NCBI GenBank assembly: GCA_021234155.1
Contig: JAJEKV010000027.1
Coordinates: forward strand, 9,868,716-9,932,715
Length of the DNA: 64,000 nt
Direction: 5' to 3'
DNA from: Isoetes taiwanensis
Taxonomy: Eukaryota; Streptophyta; Lycopodiopsida; Isoetales; Isoetaceae
This document shows, piece after piece, positions 54,260 to 64,000 of this stretch. Below the pieces are notes generated by a model that saw nothing but the letters and a program-made list of their open reading frames with translations, did not search any database and had not been told where the DNA came from. A program made the position numbers and the translations under genes. Numbering within the stretch: the stretch's first letter is position 1; every line of letters starts with the position of its first letter.

Positions 54260-56956
54260 TTAATGGAGGAGAGAAGGTTCGGCATGTTCAACAGAGATGA
54301 TCTTGCATGTTTCCAAATCCATGGTAGCATTGAGATGACCATCTGTAATGACGAGCTGGTCCGTGGCCCAGTAATGAATACTTTTGGCCTGACGGAGAAA
54401 AGGTCTGCCGGCCAACATTTCATAATCACCGAGATCTTCACCAGCTTTCCAAACACCGAATTCGAGAGGGAATCGCAATTCGCCGATATTGATGCGACGC
54501 AGTGGCGTGACGCCTTGAGGGCGCGTGATATGGCCATTGGCCAACTTGATGTCATATGGGGCACGGTAAAGTTGTGTGATGCCCAATTGCTTTCTGAGTT
54601 TATCTGTGATAAGATTGACAGCACTACCTCCATCGATTTGAACATGATTGACTTGTTGATTGTCCACCGTGGCATGGACTGTGGGTGTGGAGGTAGCCAC
54701 TGCACCGACCAAAACAGTGGGAAGGGGTAACTGGTCCTTGAGAGCAGGACAGAGTTTCAAAATGGTTGCAAGACTCAAAGGGATTTTGATCTTGGCGAGC
54801 TCTTCTTGGAGTTCCAAAGGAACATGAGAGAAGGGATCAGCAGGAGCCAAGGGAGCAGGAGTCTGAGGTAACGAAGCAGCAACTTCTTTGAGAAGCTCCA
54901 CCTCTGCAGCAATATTTGGATATGTCTGAGAGCATGGAGTGTGAGATGTCGGAGGTGTGTCATGACGCTGTTGAGCCCTGGTGGTTGCGTGTACATTAGC
55001 CAGTGTGCGTCCTTCAGCAGCCTGCATGAGGTTGAGGATACTTTGTCTGACTTTGGGCATGACATGAGGCATGAGTTTATCCAGATTTGGGGCAAAATGA
55101 ACCTGTTTGGCCTCAGCATGAGGGATCGTGTCAACTGCAAAAGCAGGTTGCGTATCATGAGGAATATTGGTCAAGGGACGTGAAGCCCTGGTCTGTCGTG
55201 AGACCAAACCAACCCAGTTTGACGGTTGGACTGGAGGATTGAGAGCCTGGTAAATTTCTTCCTGAGCTTGTTGATCTAGAGGAGGAGTTGACGAAGGAGC
55301 TGGTTGATACCGTGATTGTTGAGGCACGCGTGGTGGCTTTCGGAGAACAGGACGAGGGCCTTGTTTGCCATTAGCGATCCAAAGTTGATAGGCTGTGAGG
55401 CGTACTGACGTGGTTTGATTCGTGCCTGGAAGTTGGACTTGAACTTGAGGAAGTTGAGGGCACGCCGTGGTGGTATGACCCCATTCCAAACAATGATAGC
55501 ACTGAGCTTTAGCAGGATCGAAAGGAGGACAGTTGCTTTGTCCCCGTGGCTGCTGAGATTGTTGATACTGTTGAAGAGGTTGTGCTTGAAATTGCTGAGG
55601 TTGATATGACGTCTGTTGCTGAGGCGTGGTCTGGACTTGATAAACCATCTTTTGTCGGAAGGGTGTAGGATGAGTACGAGTGCATTCTTCCGTGGCATGA
55701 TTGCACATGTTGCAGCGTTTACAATGAGGAGGGCCATTGGAGGAGTTGCACTCATTGGCCAAATGGCCTTGATATTTGCAGAGGTACCAAATTTGACTGC
55801 GTTGAGGATTTGAGTGTTGAGGTTGGACGGCAGTCTGAGGTACCATAACAGGAGGAATGAAGGAGAGCTCCTGGAGGGCCACGCCGTGGGAGGAAACATT
55901 AACTGAATGATTGACAAGTTCGATGGCCTGCTCCAAAGTCTTGGGGCGCAGGTATTCAGTCATGAGACGAATAGCCGGAAAAAGTCCCTGGAGAAACCAG
56001 ACGAGGATCTGGCTTTGCGTGGGGTACTTTTGAAGTTTGTTGAGGAGGATATAAAGACGATCCGCAAAATCCCGGGCTGACTCCGTGGGCTCTTGCTGAA
56101 GATCATTGAGTTGTTTGAGAAGAAGTTGATCATCATCTGTAATGCCGTAATGAGACAGGAAAGCAGTCTTCATTTCGGTCCAGTTTTGTTTCCAATGGCT
56201 TTTGTTTGCCATGAGCCATTGATGAGGGGATCCACGCAGCGTGGTGGAAAAGATATGGAACTTCAGTTGAGGTTGAGCATGACCATTTAGGACAGCCAGA
56301 GCCTCAAATTCTTCCATGTGTGCTTGAGCACTTTGATCCAATGGTTTGCCTTTTGTACTGCCAAAAGTGGGATAGGTCAACTTGAGAGTCTGAAAAGCAG
56401 ATTGGGAATGGCCTTGTGCATAGAGAGGCGGTGTATAAGGAGGAACATAATGGGGTGGAACTTCCATGGATTCCGTATGAGGTGGCAAAGGAGCAGAAAA
56501 ACACTGAAGATGTGCAAAAGGGGGTTCCGGTGGTGGAGGACCTTGGGGTACGTGGTCATGAGGTTTGAGATCGGTAAGAGTGTAAACTGGAAGTGTTTGT
56601 TGAAAAGAAGGGGATTCAGGATAGGTCTGAACCTGGGGAGGGCCGAAAGAGACATGGGGATAACCCATTCCTCCAGGGGGAGATGATGGTTGTGAAGGAA
56701 GAAGAGTATGGCCAGAGGAGATATGAATGTAGGCACTCTCTGGAGTGTGGAAATAAGCTGGAGGTGGCTGAACAGGTGTATGATGAGGTGACTGAGGTTG
56801 GGAATAATGTTTCCACGCTGAAGGAGAGCCAGGACGAGAGTGAACACGAGGAGTAAGTGGCGGTGATTGAGCTCGTGAGCGAATATGGCCTCCCTCAATA
56901 TCATAACATGTGTCATACATATCTCGAGCAACTTCGCGACGTTGATGGCGCTCCAA
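54260..56956 (-). CDS. Gypsy gag-protease polyprotein
   Basis: An open frame of 898 residues. Residues 20-190 are Pro-, Ser- and Gln-rich. Residues 190-360 hold the retrotransposon gag domain (KLTYPTFGSTKGK, WTEMKTAFLSHYG, SARDFADRLYILLNKL). Zinc knuckles lie at about 393-403 (degenerate), 412-425 (CKRCNMCNHATEEC) and 486-499 (CYHCLEWGHTTTAC). The protease is near 775 with VQIDGGSAVNLI, where D-G-G-S replaces D-S/T-G. It ends shortly after VEHAEPSLLH. This is the best preserved part of the element. Confidence 0.9.
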   Translation of the reverse strand: MERHQRREVARDMYDTCYDIEGGHIRSRAQSPPLTPRVHSRPGSPSAWKHYSQPQSPHHTPVQPPPAYFHTPESAYIHISSGHTLLPSQPSSPPGGMGYPHVSFGPPQVQTYPESPSFQQTLPVYTLTDLKPHDHVPQGPPPPEPPFAHLQCFSAPLPPHTESMEVPPHYVPPYTPPLYAQGHSQSAFQTLKLTYPTFGSTKGKPLDQSAQAHMEEFEALAVLNGHAQPQLKFHIFSTTLRGSPHQWLMANKSHWKQNWTEMKTAFLSHYGITDDDQLLLKQLNDLQQEPTESARDFADRLYILLNKLQKYPTQSQILVWFLQGLFPAIRLMTEYLRPKTLEQAIELVNHSVNVSSHGVALQELSFIPPVMVPQTAVQPQHSNPQRSQIWYLCKYQGHLANECNSSNGPPHCKRCNMCNHATEECTRTHPTPFRQKMVYQVQTTPQQQTSYQPQQFQAQPLQQYQQSQQPRGQSNCPPFDPAKAQCYHCLEWGHTTTACPQLPQVQVQLPGTNQTTSVRLTAYQLWIANGKQGPRPVLRKPPRVPQQSRYQPAPSSTPPLDQQAQEEIYQALNPPVQPSNWVGLVSRQTRASRPLTNIPHDTQPAFAVDTIPHAEAKQVHFAPNLDKLMPHVMPKVRQSILNLMQAAEGRTLANVHATTRAQQRHDTPPTSHTPCSQTYPNIAAEVELLKEVAASLPQTPAPLAPADPFSHVPLELQEELAKIKIPLSLATILKLCPALKDQLPLPTVLVGAVATSTPTVHATVDNQQVNHVQIDGGSAVNLITDKLRKQLGITQLYRAPYDIKLANGHITRPQGVTPLRRINIGELRFPLEFGVWKAGEDLGDYEMLAGRPFLRQAKSIHYWATDQLVITDGHLNATMDLETCKIISVEHAEPSLLH

Positions 56957-57040
56957 GCGAGACGCCGTCTAGCAAAGAAGCTCCTCTGGAGTGAAAGCTC
57001 GGGCAGACATGGTAAAAGAAGGAAGGAAAAGAAAATCAGA

Positions 57041-57056
57041 CCTGGCAGCGGCGACA
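57041..57056 (-). other. Primer binding site of the Gypsy element
   Basis: Minus strand TGTCGCCGCTGCCAGG directly next to the 5' LTR. It resembles the TGGCGCCGTTGCCGGGG site (tRNA-Asp type) used by Athila-like plant elements, with four mismatches. Confidence 0.65.
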
Positions 57057-57640
57057 TTGTTTGGGGCCTGGGTTCGGGAACTCCTGCAAGACAGCCCTCT
57101 GTGAGGACCCGTGGATCAAACAGGAGAATCCGGTAGCTGTGTCACGCGGGATTTGCAAAAGAAACAAAGGAAAAAGAGAAGAGAGAACAAAAGAAAACAA
57201 TAAGATCACAATGATGAGAACAAAACTCTTTGATATCAATGATGATACATGAGCTCTCGCAATCGAGAGAAAGCAGAAGTGAGATAAGACCCAAAACTCT
57301 TCTAGCCCGTGAAGGCTAGCTCTACTCATATATATAGTACAATGGCCTTTGGCCCAACATAGACACTCTGACTGATTTCGGTGCCGACTCCTGGAAGGAG
57401 GCCTGATTTATAGGCATGTTGGCGGTGCCTCTTGAAGCTTGAAATGACGCTGACGGTGACACCGCGTCACTTGTCTGTGCGTTGCCTCTTCTTTGGCACG
57501 GGCGCGGCCTTCTGCATGGTCTGCTGCTGGGTCTTCTGCGGGGCCTTTGACGACTGACCTGTGCCTGTCTGTGGATCCTTGGCCTTGACCTGGTCCGTCG
57601 TGTGCATGAATAGTCCTGTACCAGGACGTACAGGACTAAC
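57057..57640 (-). repeat. 5' LTR of the Gypsy element
   Basis: 584 bp, the partner of 37794-38373. A TATATATGAG promoter motif on the minus strand lies near 57329-57338. Differences from the other LTR are concentrated in one block (57430-57560). Confidence 0.9.
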
Positions 57641-58275
57641 AGTGGTCGCTGTTTTGGTTTGAGTGGCTCATCCTCTGATATCATTCTTCTAGATTTGAAG
57701 TTTGTTATGGTGGTTTGCACTAATTGTACTCAATCATCTGTCTTAAGAAGTAACAACCTTTTCCCGAAGCTCGTCAATTGACTATCTACTTTGAAAGGTA
57801 TACTTACAATCTATCCTTGTCAGGTTCCTCTTGAAACTGGTAATCTTAGCATCTATCCTTGTGAGGTTTATAGCATGTCTCTTCTCTAGGCTGGTAATCT
57901 TACCATCAATCCTTGAGAGACACTTTAACACAATGAACTTAGGATCTGATTATTGCGCTGCAAATGTAATAACTTCCCTTCTTCTAACCCAAGACCACAA
58001 ACTTGAAGAAAACGACAACTTCTTTAACTCAAATCAAATTTTTACAATGCTTAGTCAATCTAACATTTTACTTTATCCTATAATCGCAAATCCTAAGTCT
58101 TTAGGTTGCTCCTTGTGCATGTAAGAAGTAATAATGCTTCTCGAACTCATTTCTTGCATGACAATCTCCATGTCCTGTGATAACTTAATGAACGATATTA
58201 AAATTGGCAAATCCATCTGTAATTGCTATGTTTCCCTTGATTGCTAGATTGTACATTAACTGCAATCAAGTTAAT
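57641..58275 (+). repeat. 'B' copy 3 right part and 'A' copy 4, truncated
   Basis: 57641-57716 continues the B repeat interrupted at 37793. 57717-58275 is an A repeat cut at CAAGTTAAT, where the next LTR begins. The intact A repeat continues TATGTAATCC. Confidence 0.88.
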
Positions 58276-58640
58276 TGTAACGAGCTTGGCCCATTAGCAG
58301 GCATGTAGTTTACATTTTATTATTGATGCTTATGGAGGATATTCTAATTGATCATGAGAAATACATATTATGTATAAGGAGTTTATACTAAATTCATGTG
58401 ATAAAATCAAAGGGCATCAGTTTGTATGAGGGTTTCTGGAAGAAGGCAGAAGGAGCAAATTTTGGGCAGTTTTGCTGACCGAACTTTAGAGCATCATATC
58501 TCGGAAACCCGAGATCCAATTCAGGTAATTTTTACTTTGTTGGAAAGGTTTTCAAATCAGCTTTCCGGATTGGGTCTGATAAGGCCGAAATTCATCCGGA
58601 TGAGGGAGATATGGCAGAAATAGTGAAGCTGTATCAGAAT
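58276..58640 (+). repeat. Left LTR, portion matched by the right LTR
   Basis: Only the part comparable within the window is given. The full LTR probably extends further, perhaps past the GC-rich block at 59950-60170. Confidence 0.8.
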
Positions 58641-61600
58641 TGACTGCGCCAATGTATCTTTTTGTGCAGCTTGCTTCCTGGAGATAGGAGCTGAAAGGAG
58701 GGGATATTTTGAGAGAAAAACAGGTGCAAGGAGTCAAAGGATCATCATTGAAGTGGTTCTCAGGTGGGTGGTTTGCCGCTTACACCAGGGGAAGCTTAGA
58801 TTGCGTAGGTTGTTCTTGTTGTTAAAAGAGAATCGTGATTTAATGATTTGAATTAAGAGTATAAAGAATCTGGGTGATCCTGAATGTGATGATATGGGAT
58901 TGAATGTATTTTGCCATACTGGTATATACAAAGAAGTAAGAACTAAGCTAAGCTTATTGTAAGAAGCCTGGGAATAGTCCTTGATATTGTAGATAGTAGG
59001 GCAAACCTTGTATATAGTAAATGGAATCCTGGCAACAGCAATATAGAGATTGTTCTGCTTGGAGAAGCCAGAACTCAATTAGAACCTTGAGTTCATGTAG
59101 CTTATGGGAGCTGCATGGAGGTTCTAACAAGGGCATGGAAGGCACCATCGGCTCCATGAGATAAAAAAAACTAATTTAGAAAATAGATAGAGATGTATAT
59201 ATACCTTTGGTGATTATTAGATTGAAGTTAAGATGCTAAGATAAAATATGATAGGGAATTGCACCGCTAAGGAACAACCGTATACGTTAATCTTTCAGTT
59301 CGATAGTAAGAGATGTCAAAAGGCCTAAAGAAGCTTATGGGGGCTTCTTCAGTATGGCAATGGCATGGAGAATTGCTGGCCAAATAAAATGCTAAGTTAT
59401 GTAATTAATTTATTAGTAAGAAAAAGAAGCTAATATATTGAATTGTATATGAGTATTCTGTAAGATATTCACTCCTTATGGGGGGAGTGATTTTTGGGAA
59501 AGCATGCTGGTAGAAGTATGTTGTAGTCGTTAGGTGATCCTTATACCTTATATGGATGTAAAAGGGATATCATGCTTGTTTGGAAATAGGACATTATGAC
59601 ATCCTAGAATAAGCTTTTCCTATGGGGAGGAAAATGCTAGACCTTTTATGTGTTCTTATATAATATATTTAGACGTGCTAAATGCTTGAATACCATGGTG
59701 ATGTGTCAAGGTTGCATTATGTTAGAATGTGCTTGTTGAATATTTGACATCATGTGGTAGAACATGAATGTGATCTGTCTATGATATCATTGCAAATGTT
59801 GACATTATTCTATGTTGTTCCTGGGTAAATGCATAGGCAATGCATGTGAATTATGACTCTTGATTCTTGGAGCATATGGTGATGAACATGGTTTAAGCTC
59901 TGATATGTGGGCATATGCTAAGTTCTTGGCTGATACATGAGTGCATAATCTCCGGGGCCGGAGTCCATTTGGCGGGCTTGACTTGCGGTTGTTCTTGTTC
60001 TTGACATCTAAGCGCTTGTCACCCCAAATAGGGTGCTTCGTCGCTACATGGCTTGAAGTGGTCCCCTAGTGCTGGACGCAGCTAGAGGGTGTGTACACAC
60101 GAGGCTTACCCCGCCAGATTTGCCGCAGGGGCCGGACGACCCGGGTGGCCTTCATAGAACCGGAGTAGGCACTGCATGTTTATGGATATCTCATGGTTCT
60201 TCATGGTCTCATGATTATCTCTTGGTTATTGTAAGGTTATGACATGTGCATTTACATCTTATTTGGATGGCTTGATGGTGTTTTGATTCTTATTAGCATT
60301 GCTCATGTTATGTGCTAATACTACATTGCTGGTTCCTAGCATAGAGGAATTCTTAGGTAAGGCATCTAAGTCCGAAATTACTATTGTGATTAGTACATCG
60401 CATATGTTTCTTGTTGATTACGCCTATCATTTTCTAAATGCCTCAAACCTCCACTTAGTCTTTAAGACTAACCCCCACGTGTTCATGGTGTAAGCGCCGT
60501 GGCAGCGTAATGTAGCAGGCAATTGAAGGGCACAAACTGCGTCGCGCCTTCACTTATGGGAAGTTTGTATGCCTTTAGAAAGGCCTTATCATTCCTGGAG
60601 CTTATGGATATTAAACTGCATATCATTATTTTGTATATGCCATAGAGTGCTATCATGTTTCAAATATGTATGTACTTCTAACTGTGGATTTGAAGACAAA
60701 GATTCAATTCTTTACCAAGATTTCTTCAATAGAATTACGTTATTCAACTCATGTATAACAATTTATCATTGACTCATGCAAGGTTAGATGGGATTTCGGG
60801 TTACCTGAGGGTTAACCCGGCAGTCCGCTACGCTTGGTAATCGAGCAAGGTTGGATCATTGGTGTTGATATGGTGGATTAGAAATTTCAGCCGAGGTTAT
60901 TGGTTGTTGGATGGTGCTAATGATGATATTTCAGATCATATGGGGACGATGATCTAGGATGTGTAATGGATCTGTCAAGTATGGAAATGTAATGACATGA
61001 TACCCTAATATTGATTTATTTAATTATATTTTATGTGGTAGATAACTCTGGTGGGATGCATGTGATCAAGGAACGAATCTTAGTTCAATCTTGTACAAAA
61101 CATGAAGGACGCCAATCGTAAACGTCTTCATGTGGAGCATGAACAGTGAGGCTGGATGATGTGAAGGTATGGTTTTTACATTTGCTTATTTTCTCTACAA
61201 TTGGTAGATGATCGAGTGGTACAATTGGAATAAAGTGGGAAAGAATGTCAAAGCAGAATATAATTATCTATGAAGGTGAGCTTTCCTTATCAAATCAGGT
61301 GAGTTATTTCTACATTAAGGAGATGTTAAGTGGCTTGCTGAGTTGATGCTTCTGGATCTTTGAGTATGAGGTGATAATATATCCTCGCCTATTGTTACTG
61401 ACTCAACTTGAGATAGGTTATAATTGAGTGCACGATAACAAGAATGCACCTAAAATAAGCTACAAGCTGAAGATAAGTTGCCTGGATTGCATATGATGGT
61501 TTAGGTTGTGAAAATGGCTAGTTTGAAAATATTATATAGATAGTTATGGAATTGACATAGAAGAAAATGCCATTATCCTATACAATGACTCTAGTTGGAG

Positions 61601-63681
61601 ATCAAAGTTTGGTGCATGTTCTTGTAAGCAGTCTTTTGTGCATGTTTCCATCCAAGGTTATACTTGAAGTAGGATTTGGAGGATTGTAGACGATTCTTAT
61701 ATTTGTTGAGCCCTAAAAGTAAGTGTTTTTCGTAACACACGTATCTGATCAATGGATTGAGTAAATAGAGAATGATCCTAAACGCTTGGTCAAGATATAT
61801 TGAGAAGTAGACATAGTAGTGGAACCTAAAAGTATAAGGACATACTTGAGTGAGGTGAAAGGAAATGCTATAGCAAGGTGAAATGCCACATTTGAAATTA
61901 TATAATTTGATAGGAAGGATCTACGTTAATATGCCCAAGAAGTTGGGGTTACCGTCTATATACTTGTGCTCTCTTATCGAAGTCTTTTGAGAGATATATT
62001 AGAAGGATGTTAATTTCATCACAATCTATCAAGGAAAATAAGATCTGTTGGGGATTCCATCATTGAATTCTTTGCTAGTGATGGAAGGAAACTTGATGGT
62101 TTGAATAGTTTGGATTGGTTCGATGTATTCTAGCTCTGGATTAGTAAAGAAGCTAATTGGATTATCGTGAGAACATGCCAGCAATTTTCGAAGTGTAAGA
62201 ATAGAGGTTTTGTTTGATATATCGATAAAGGCTTTTATAGCTTGACCGATGTCCGGGAAAAGTTAGCACTACCAGAATAGAAATTAACCTATGTAATGGG
62301 CGTGGATTTATAGAGCAGATGAGCAATGTCTATCGAAATTACTTTTATAGCTTAAGGTACTTGATTATTCCCGATATGTTAAATAGGCTTCTTTGAGAGA
62401 TTCTATATTGTAGACTATGATTGCAATCATTCTAGGCTCTCTTATATTGATTGTATGTGCTTTATAACCTTGCGATACTCAGACTGGCGGACTTAACTAT
62501 GTATTCTACTTGTCACTTTTTGGATTTGGCCACCCAAGAAGTTTCGTGTGAGTACATATTGAGTTCGATCTGAGCATCTATGTTGCCATGGTGGGCTTAG
62601 TATTTTAATGTATAGAACCCTCTAAAAAAAAAAAAAAAAATGCTAGATTCATTCTGTGGGTGAAGTTGCATTAGGCTTGGTTGGGTTATACTTAAGTTTT
62701 GCTGCATTATATGCATAAGCATAGACATAGTTAGTAACAATTGCGTTTGATTCCAAGCTATGTGTACGCCAAATTCGTCATTATTATCTTTGTCAAGCTA
62801 GGCAAGTTTGGAAAGATATGAGGTGGTTTGTGTACAGTAAACCATTTAGCACTTGAGTATTGCGGCAGCTTGTGCTTGGTAAGGCCATAGCAGTGTCATG
62901 GAAGGATCTTTATTTCATGTTAAGTGTTTTGATTAAGATGCCACATATAAAGAAGCTTACTTATTTATGAGAAGTATTTATTGGTGAGATATCTCTACCT
63001 GCATGCGAAATCGTAAGACGAGATGGAGCCTCTTGGAATTATTTTGAGCTGTATTTTCTTACCTAATTCAAGTAAAGCTATCTATGCATGTTACAGATCA
63101 TGGAACATAGTTAATTTTGAAGAAGCACGTTAATGGATTTAAAGAGATAAATGGCATCTGGGTGATGTTCAGAGGAGGCATAAGTAGCCAAGATTATTTA
63201 TCCTTAGCATGAGCTATTTACGGGCAAGTGCTTAATCGATATTGTCAAGGGCTTCAAGACGAAGATGGTTTAATGGCATATGTGGTTTACAATGATATGT
63301 TGAGAAGAAAAGTAGCTCCTTGCAGATTGGTTTCAAGCTTGTAATTTCATTTGTTACAATGCATGTATGATTTTCATTCAACTAAGGAAATGTGGTGCTC
63401 CAATGTGAAAATGGAAGTCTAGATGGGTTTGATTCCTTGGGATAAAGATCTTAATGTTGAAGAAGATTGATGCAAAGATAAGCAAGCCCGGTCAACTCAT
63501 TGATTATGTGGGAAGAAATTATTATATTCATGACAGCCAAACAAGGGAAGAAAGAATAATTATGATGATAAGTCGTCGTTATTATATCGTTGGTCATGAA
63601 AGTTTAACTCTATGATCGATTGGATACTCCAAGATTTTGGAACGACCCATGAGGACATGGGTTAAATTTTAGAAGGGAGAA

Positions 63682-64000
63682 TGTAACGAGCTTGGCCCAT
63701 TAGCGTGCATGTAGTTTACATTTTATTATTGATGCTTATGGAGAATATTCTAATTGATCATGAGAAATACATATTATGTATAAGGAGTTTATACTAAATT
63801 CATGTGATAAAAATCAAAGGGCATCGGTTTGTATGAGGGTTTCGGAAGAAGGCGTAAGGAGCAAATTTTGGGCAGTTTTGCTGACCGAACTTTAGAGCAT
63901 CATATCTCGAAACCCGAGATCCAATTCAGGTAATTTTACTTTGTTGGAAAGGTTTTCAAATCAGCTTTCCGGATTGGGTCTGATAAGGCCGAAATTCATC
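63682..64000 (+). repeat. Right LTR, cut by the window end
   Basis: Matches 58276-58597 with a few substitutions and single-base indels. Confidence 0.88.

Larger units (their letters stand above)
37794..57640 (-). mobile_element. 19.8-kb Ty3/Gypsy LTR retrotransposon carrying about 12 kb of extra DNA
   Basis: Related LTRs at 37794-38373 and 57057-57640 bound it. On the minus strand come the 5' LTR, a PBS, gag-protease, RT, RNase H and integrase (ending 51048), then 12.7 kb of other DNA, a purine tract and the 3' LTR. It splits a B repeat. The flanks TGTGG (left) and AGTGG (right) look like a 5-bp target duplication with one change. The integrase has no chromodomain, and the primer site and gene order fit the Athila/Tat-like non-chromovirus group. 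Pol has frameshifts, so it is inactive. Confidence 0.88.
58276..64000 (+). mobile_element. Second LTR retrotransposon, non-coding, right end outside the window
   Basis: TGTAACGAGCTTGGCCC at 58276 recurs at 63682 after a purine tract AGAAGGGAGAA (63671-63681). The first 320 bases of the two LTRs agree at roughly 97 of 100 positions. GGAGAATGTAACG is a common 3' LTR junction in plant Gypsy elements. The 5.4 kb between has no frame above 67 codons that I can recognise, so this looks like a non-autonomous derivative. The left LTR end is not defined. It is inserted in A copy 4. Confidence 0.8.

Noticed and set aside
55276-57057. Several 100-220 codon frames overlapping gag
   Set aside because: Shadows of the 898-codon gag-protease frame in other phases.
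59940-60170. GC-rich block considered as a gene or rRNA piece
   Set aside because: No open frame or rRNA similarity; probably part of the LTR or leader of the second LTR element.

Overview
This is nuclear DNA from a land plant. It carries compact spliced genes with plant-type GT-AG introns, a plant-type TFIIH p44 gene, a CYP21-1-like cyclophilin and a MAM33/p32 gene, set in a sea of plant Copia, Gypsy and MITE sequence. The DUF7869-type, DUF3504/Crypton-type and DUF8039-type mobile-element proteins make a seed-free plant (fern, lycophyte or bryophyte) more likely than a flowering plant. That placement is inference; no sequence here fixes the species.

Layout. 1-2220 is a decayed Copia element on the minus strand, with a tRNA-iMet primer binding site at 2209-2220. 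4324-5197 (minus) is a complete three-exon MAM33/p32 gene. 5785-6482 is a 351-bp tandem duplication and 7511-7641 a 60-bp-arm foldback. 7645-10587 is bounded by exact 23-bp inverted repeats and holds a decayed tyrosine-recombinase gene of the DUF3504/Crypton type. 11396-12034 is an intronless cyclophilin. 13698-13955 is an LRR-kinase scrap. 16280-17951 (minus) is an intact four-exon TFIIH p44/SSL1 gene. Beyond 18 kb no ordinary host gene is recognisable.

The most unusual content is a pair of related gene clusters. Cluster 1 (about 22.6-31.3 kb) has a minus-strand DUF7869-type transposase-like gene with a DUF8039-like ORF, facing away from a plus-strand gene with a ParB-like domain. Cluster 2 (about 39.2-46.6 kb) has a minus-strand DUF7869-type gene facing away from a plus-strand gene joining a ParB-like domain to a class-beta DNA methyltransferase (DLPYG and FSGSGTT motifs). 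Each cluster is studded, in its divergent intergenic region and its introns, with its own palindrome: ATCGCGGCCGCGAT in cluster 1 and GTGTATTCCGGAATACAC in cluster 2. In cluster 2 seven palindromes lie at a 41-42 bp period (four helical turns) inside one intron. I read this as a mobile-element family in which the ParB-like protein, the transposase-like protein or the methyltransferase recognises an element-specific palindrome. The palindromes and motifs are visible; the mechanism is inference.

Cluster 2 sits inside a 19.8-kb Gypsy element (37794-57640, minus strand) between its pol gene and its 3' LTR. That Gypsy element and a second LTR element (58276 to beyond the window end) are both inserted in a tandem 'A/B' repeat array, which also carries a Tourist-like MITE (35638-36459, TSD TAA) and a short retroposon (34420-34734). 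Most mobile-element genes carry stops or frameshifts, so the window is largely a record of past activity.
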